Source: Rhizobium sp. BG4 (GTDB lineage Bacteria; Pseudomonadota; Alphaproteobacteria; Rhizobiales; Rhizobiaceae). Taken from it: a DNA stretch of 64,000 nt. The stretch is from assembly GCF_016864575.1 (NCBI RefSeq), contig NZ_CP044127.1, positions 726,984-790,983 on the forward strand, in the 5' to 3' direction. The notes beneath the pieces were generated by a model. The model was given only the letters and a program-made list of their open reading frames with translations. It searched no databases and had not been told where the DNA came from. Both the position numbers and the translations under genes were made by a program. Shown here one piece after another: positions 63,068 to 64,000 of the stretch. Within the stretch, counting starts at the first letter, position 1. The number at the start of each line of letters is the position of its first letter.

Positions 63068-64000
63068 ATGCACATCCTGCCTTCCAACATCCAAGCCTCT
63101 TCCGCCTTCAAGTCGATATCTCCCCGCGGCATGCGGATCGGCCGCGTTTCGTCGGAATGGTTCTCACGGCCCGACGACGAACGCTTCCTGTCGCTGAGCG
63201 ATCTCTATGACACCGTTCGATCCCGCGCTGAGCACGCCCATGCCCGGAGGATCGAAAGGCTGCGATCCCGGGTCGAAGCAACCCGCACAATGCTGAGCGC
63301 TTGCGCTTCTTGTTCCCGGCCAGCGCCAGCCGATCGCGCCGACCCACTGGAGCTTCGGCCAGCTCTGCAGCCTGGTTGGCGCGCCCGCCACCTATATGCG
63401 CCAGCTTCCGGCGCCGCTTGCGGCGATCAATCTGCAGCATGGCCTGCTCAATCACCGCGCCGAGCTCGTCAAGACTTTGGAGATGGACGATGGCCGCCTG
63501 GAACTGCGAGCGGTGACCGGACCCGACTATGGCCGCATCTGGGACCATGAGCTGGTGTCGGCGGTAATGGAGATCGCCGGCAATGGGACCGGCGACACGA
63601 CGATATGGAAAGTGCCGGGCGTCCTGGATTGGGCGACGATGACCCACAATCCCTTCGTCGATATCACCACCGATACGACGACGCTCTATGCCAGCGACCG
63701 TGACGTCTTCCTGTTTCTGGTGGACGACACCCATCCGATCGAAGCCGGGCGGTTGGCGAACGGCGAGCCGGATCTCTACTTCCGCGGCTTCTACGCCTGG
63801 AACTCCGAGGTTGGATCGAAGACGCTCGGCATTGCTTCATTTTACCTCCGCGCTGTCTGCGCCAACCGCAACCTCTGGGAACCGAGAATTTTGAAGAGAT
63901 CACCATTCGCCATTCGAAGTTTGCCGCCCAGCGCTTTGCCCATGAGGCGGCACCTGCGTTGACGAGCTTCGCGAACTCCTCGCCGGCGCCCTTCATCGCC
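63068..64000 (+). pseudogene. DUF932 plasmid protein, frameshifted and cut by the window end
   Basis: A plasmid or phage-type DUF932 protein. It begins MHILPSNIQASSAFKSISPR and runs to ERLRSRVEATR. It then passes into other frames giving AERLRFLFPA, next LNLQ-like AAINLQHGLLNHRAELVKTL, IWDHELVSAVMEIAGNGTGD and FVDITTDTTTLYASDRDVFL, and finally ENFEEITIRHSKFAAQRFAH. Every step is a one-base loss (near 63280, near 63320, and in the G run at 63877-63879). The product is not complete at base 64000. A GGAGAC ribosome site precedes the ATG. Function of the family is unknown. Confidence 0.75.

Overview
The window looks like part of an accessory replicon (secondary chromosome or plasmid) of a Rhizobiaceae bacterium (Rhizobium, Agrobacterium or Ensifer type). 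The main reason is a complete repABC replication and partition module at 47.0-50.7 kb, with perfect 16-bp parS palindromes and a counter-transcribed RNA locus between repB and repC. Other genes fit the same group: a PhrB-type iron-sulfur photolyase whose four cluster cysteines fall at the same residue numbers as in Agrobacterium PhrB, an HWE kinase, an IalB-family protein and several DUF families common in rhizobia. DNA is GC-rich.

Layout. 0-7.5 kb: a c-di-GMP enzyme (cut by the left edge), a VIT-type metal transporter, the photolyase, and a PepSY / cytochrome b561 / response regulator / sensor kinase operon. 7.5-13.3 kb: two broken genes (SDR, MFS), then an arsenic operon arsR-arsN2-arsC-acr3-arsC-arsH behind a perfect inverted-repeat operator. 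13.3-18.3 kb: cold-shock protein, acetyltransferase, hybrid kinase, methyltransferase. 18.4-36.0 kb: a stress or ion-homeostasis island with two nearly identical MarR regulators and at least nine (probably eleven) copies of a 17-bp palindrome of type RTATCA-N5-TGATAT in front of genes: the MarR genes themselves, a YdeP-type molybdopterin oxidoreductase, very small membrane proteins, a glutaredoxin-MauE fusion and an IalB-family protein. NhaP, NhaA and ClC transporters and a DUF2254 protein lie between these units. 36-44.3 kb: Kef-type antiporter, gene remnants, XRE regulator, alpha-glucosidase and TreZ. 44.3-47 kb is gene-poor and carries parS sites. 47-50.7 kb is repABC. 50.7-64 kb: small DUF proteins, a possible sRNA locus, a large HWE kinase with its response regulator, a quinone-oxidoreductase/LysR pair, and at the right edge a decayed ParB-like gene followed by a DUF932 gene.

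The most interesting element is the MarR island. One repressor family, present as two paralogs each next to its own operator and a membrane-protein target (one target copy decayed), appears to control a dispersed set of micro-membrane proteins and redox proteins among proton-coupled ion transporters.

A caution: many otherwise well-conserved genes are split by single-base shifts, often in short homopolymers (response regulator at 6.26 kb, MFS, ArsN2, YdeP, YidH, GFA protein, DUF932 and others). Either this replicon is decaying or the sequence carries uncorrected indels. The two cannot be separated from the sequence alone.
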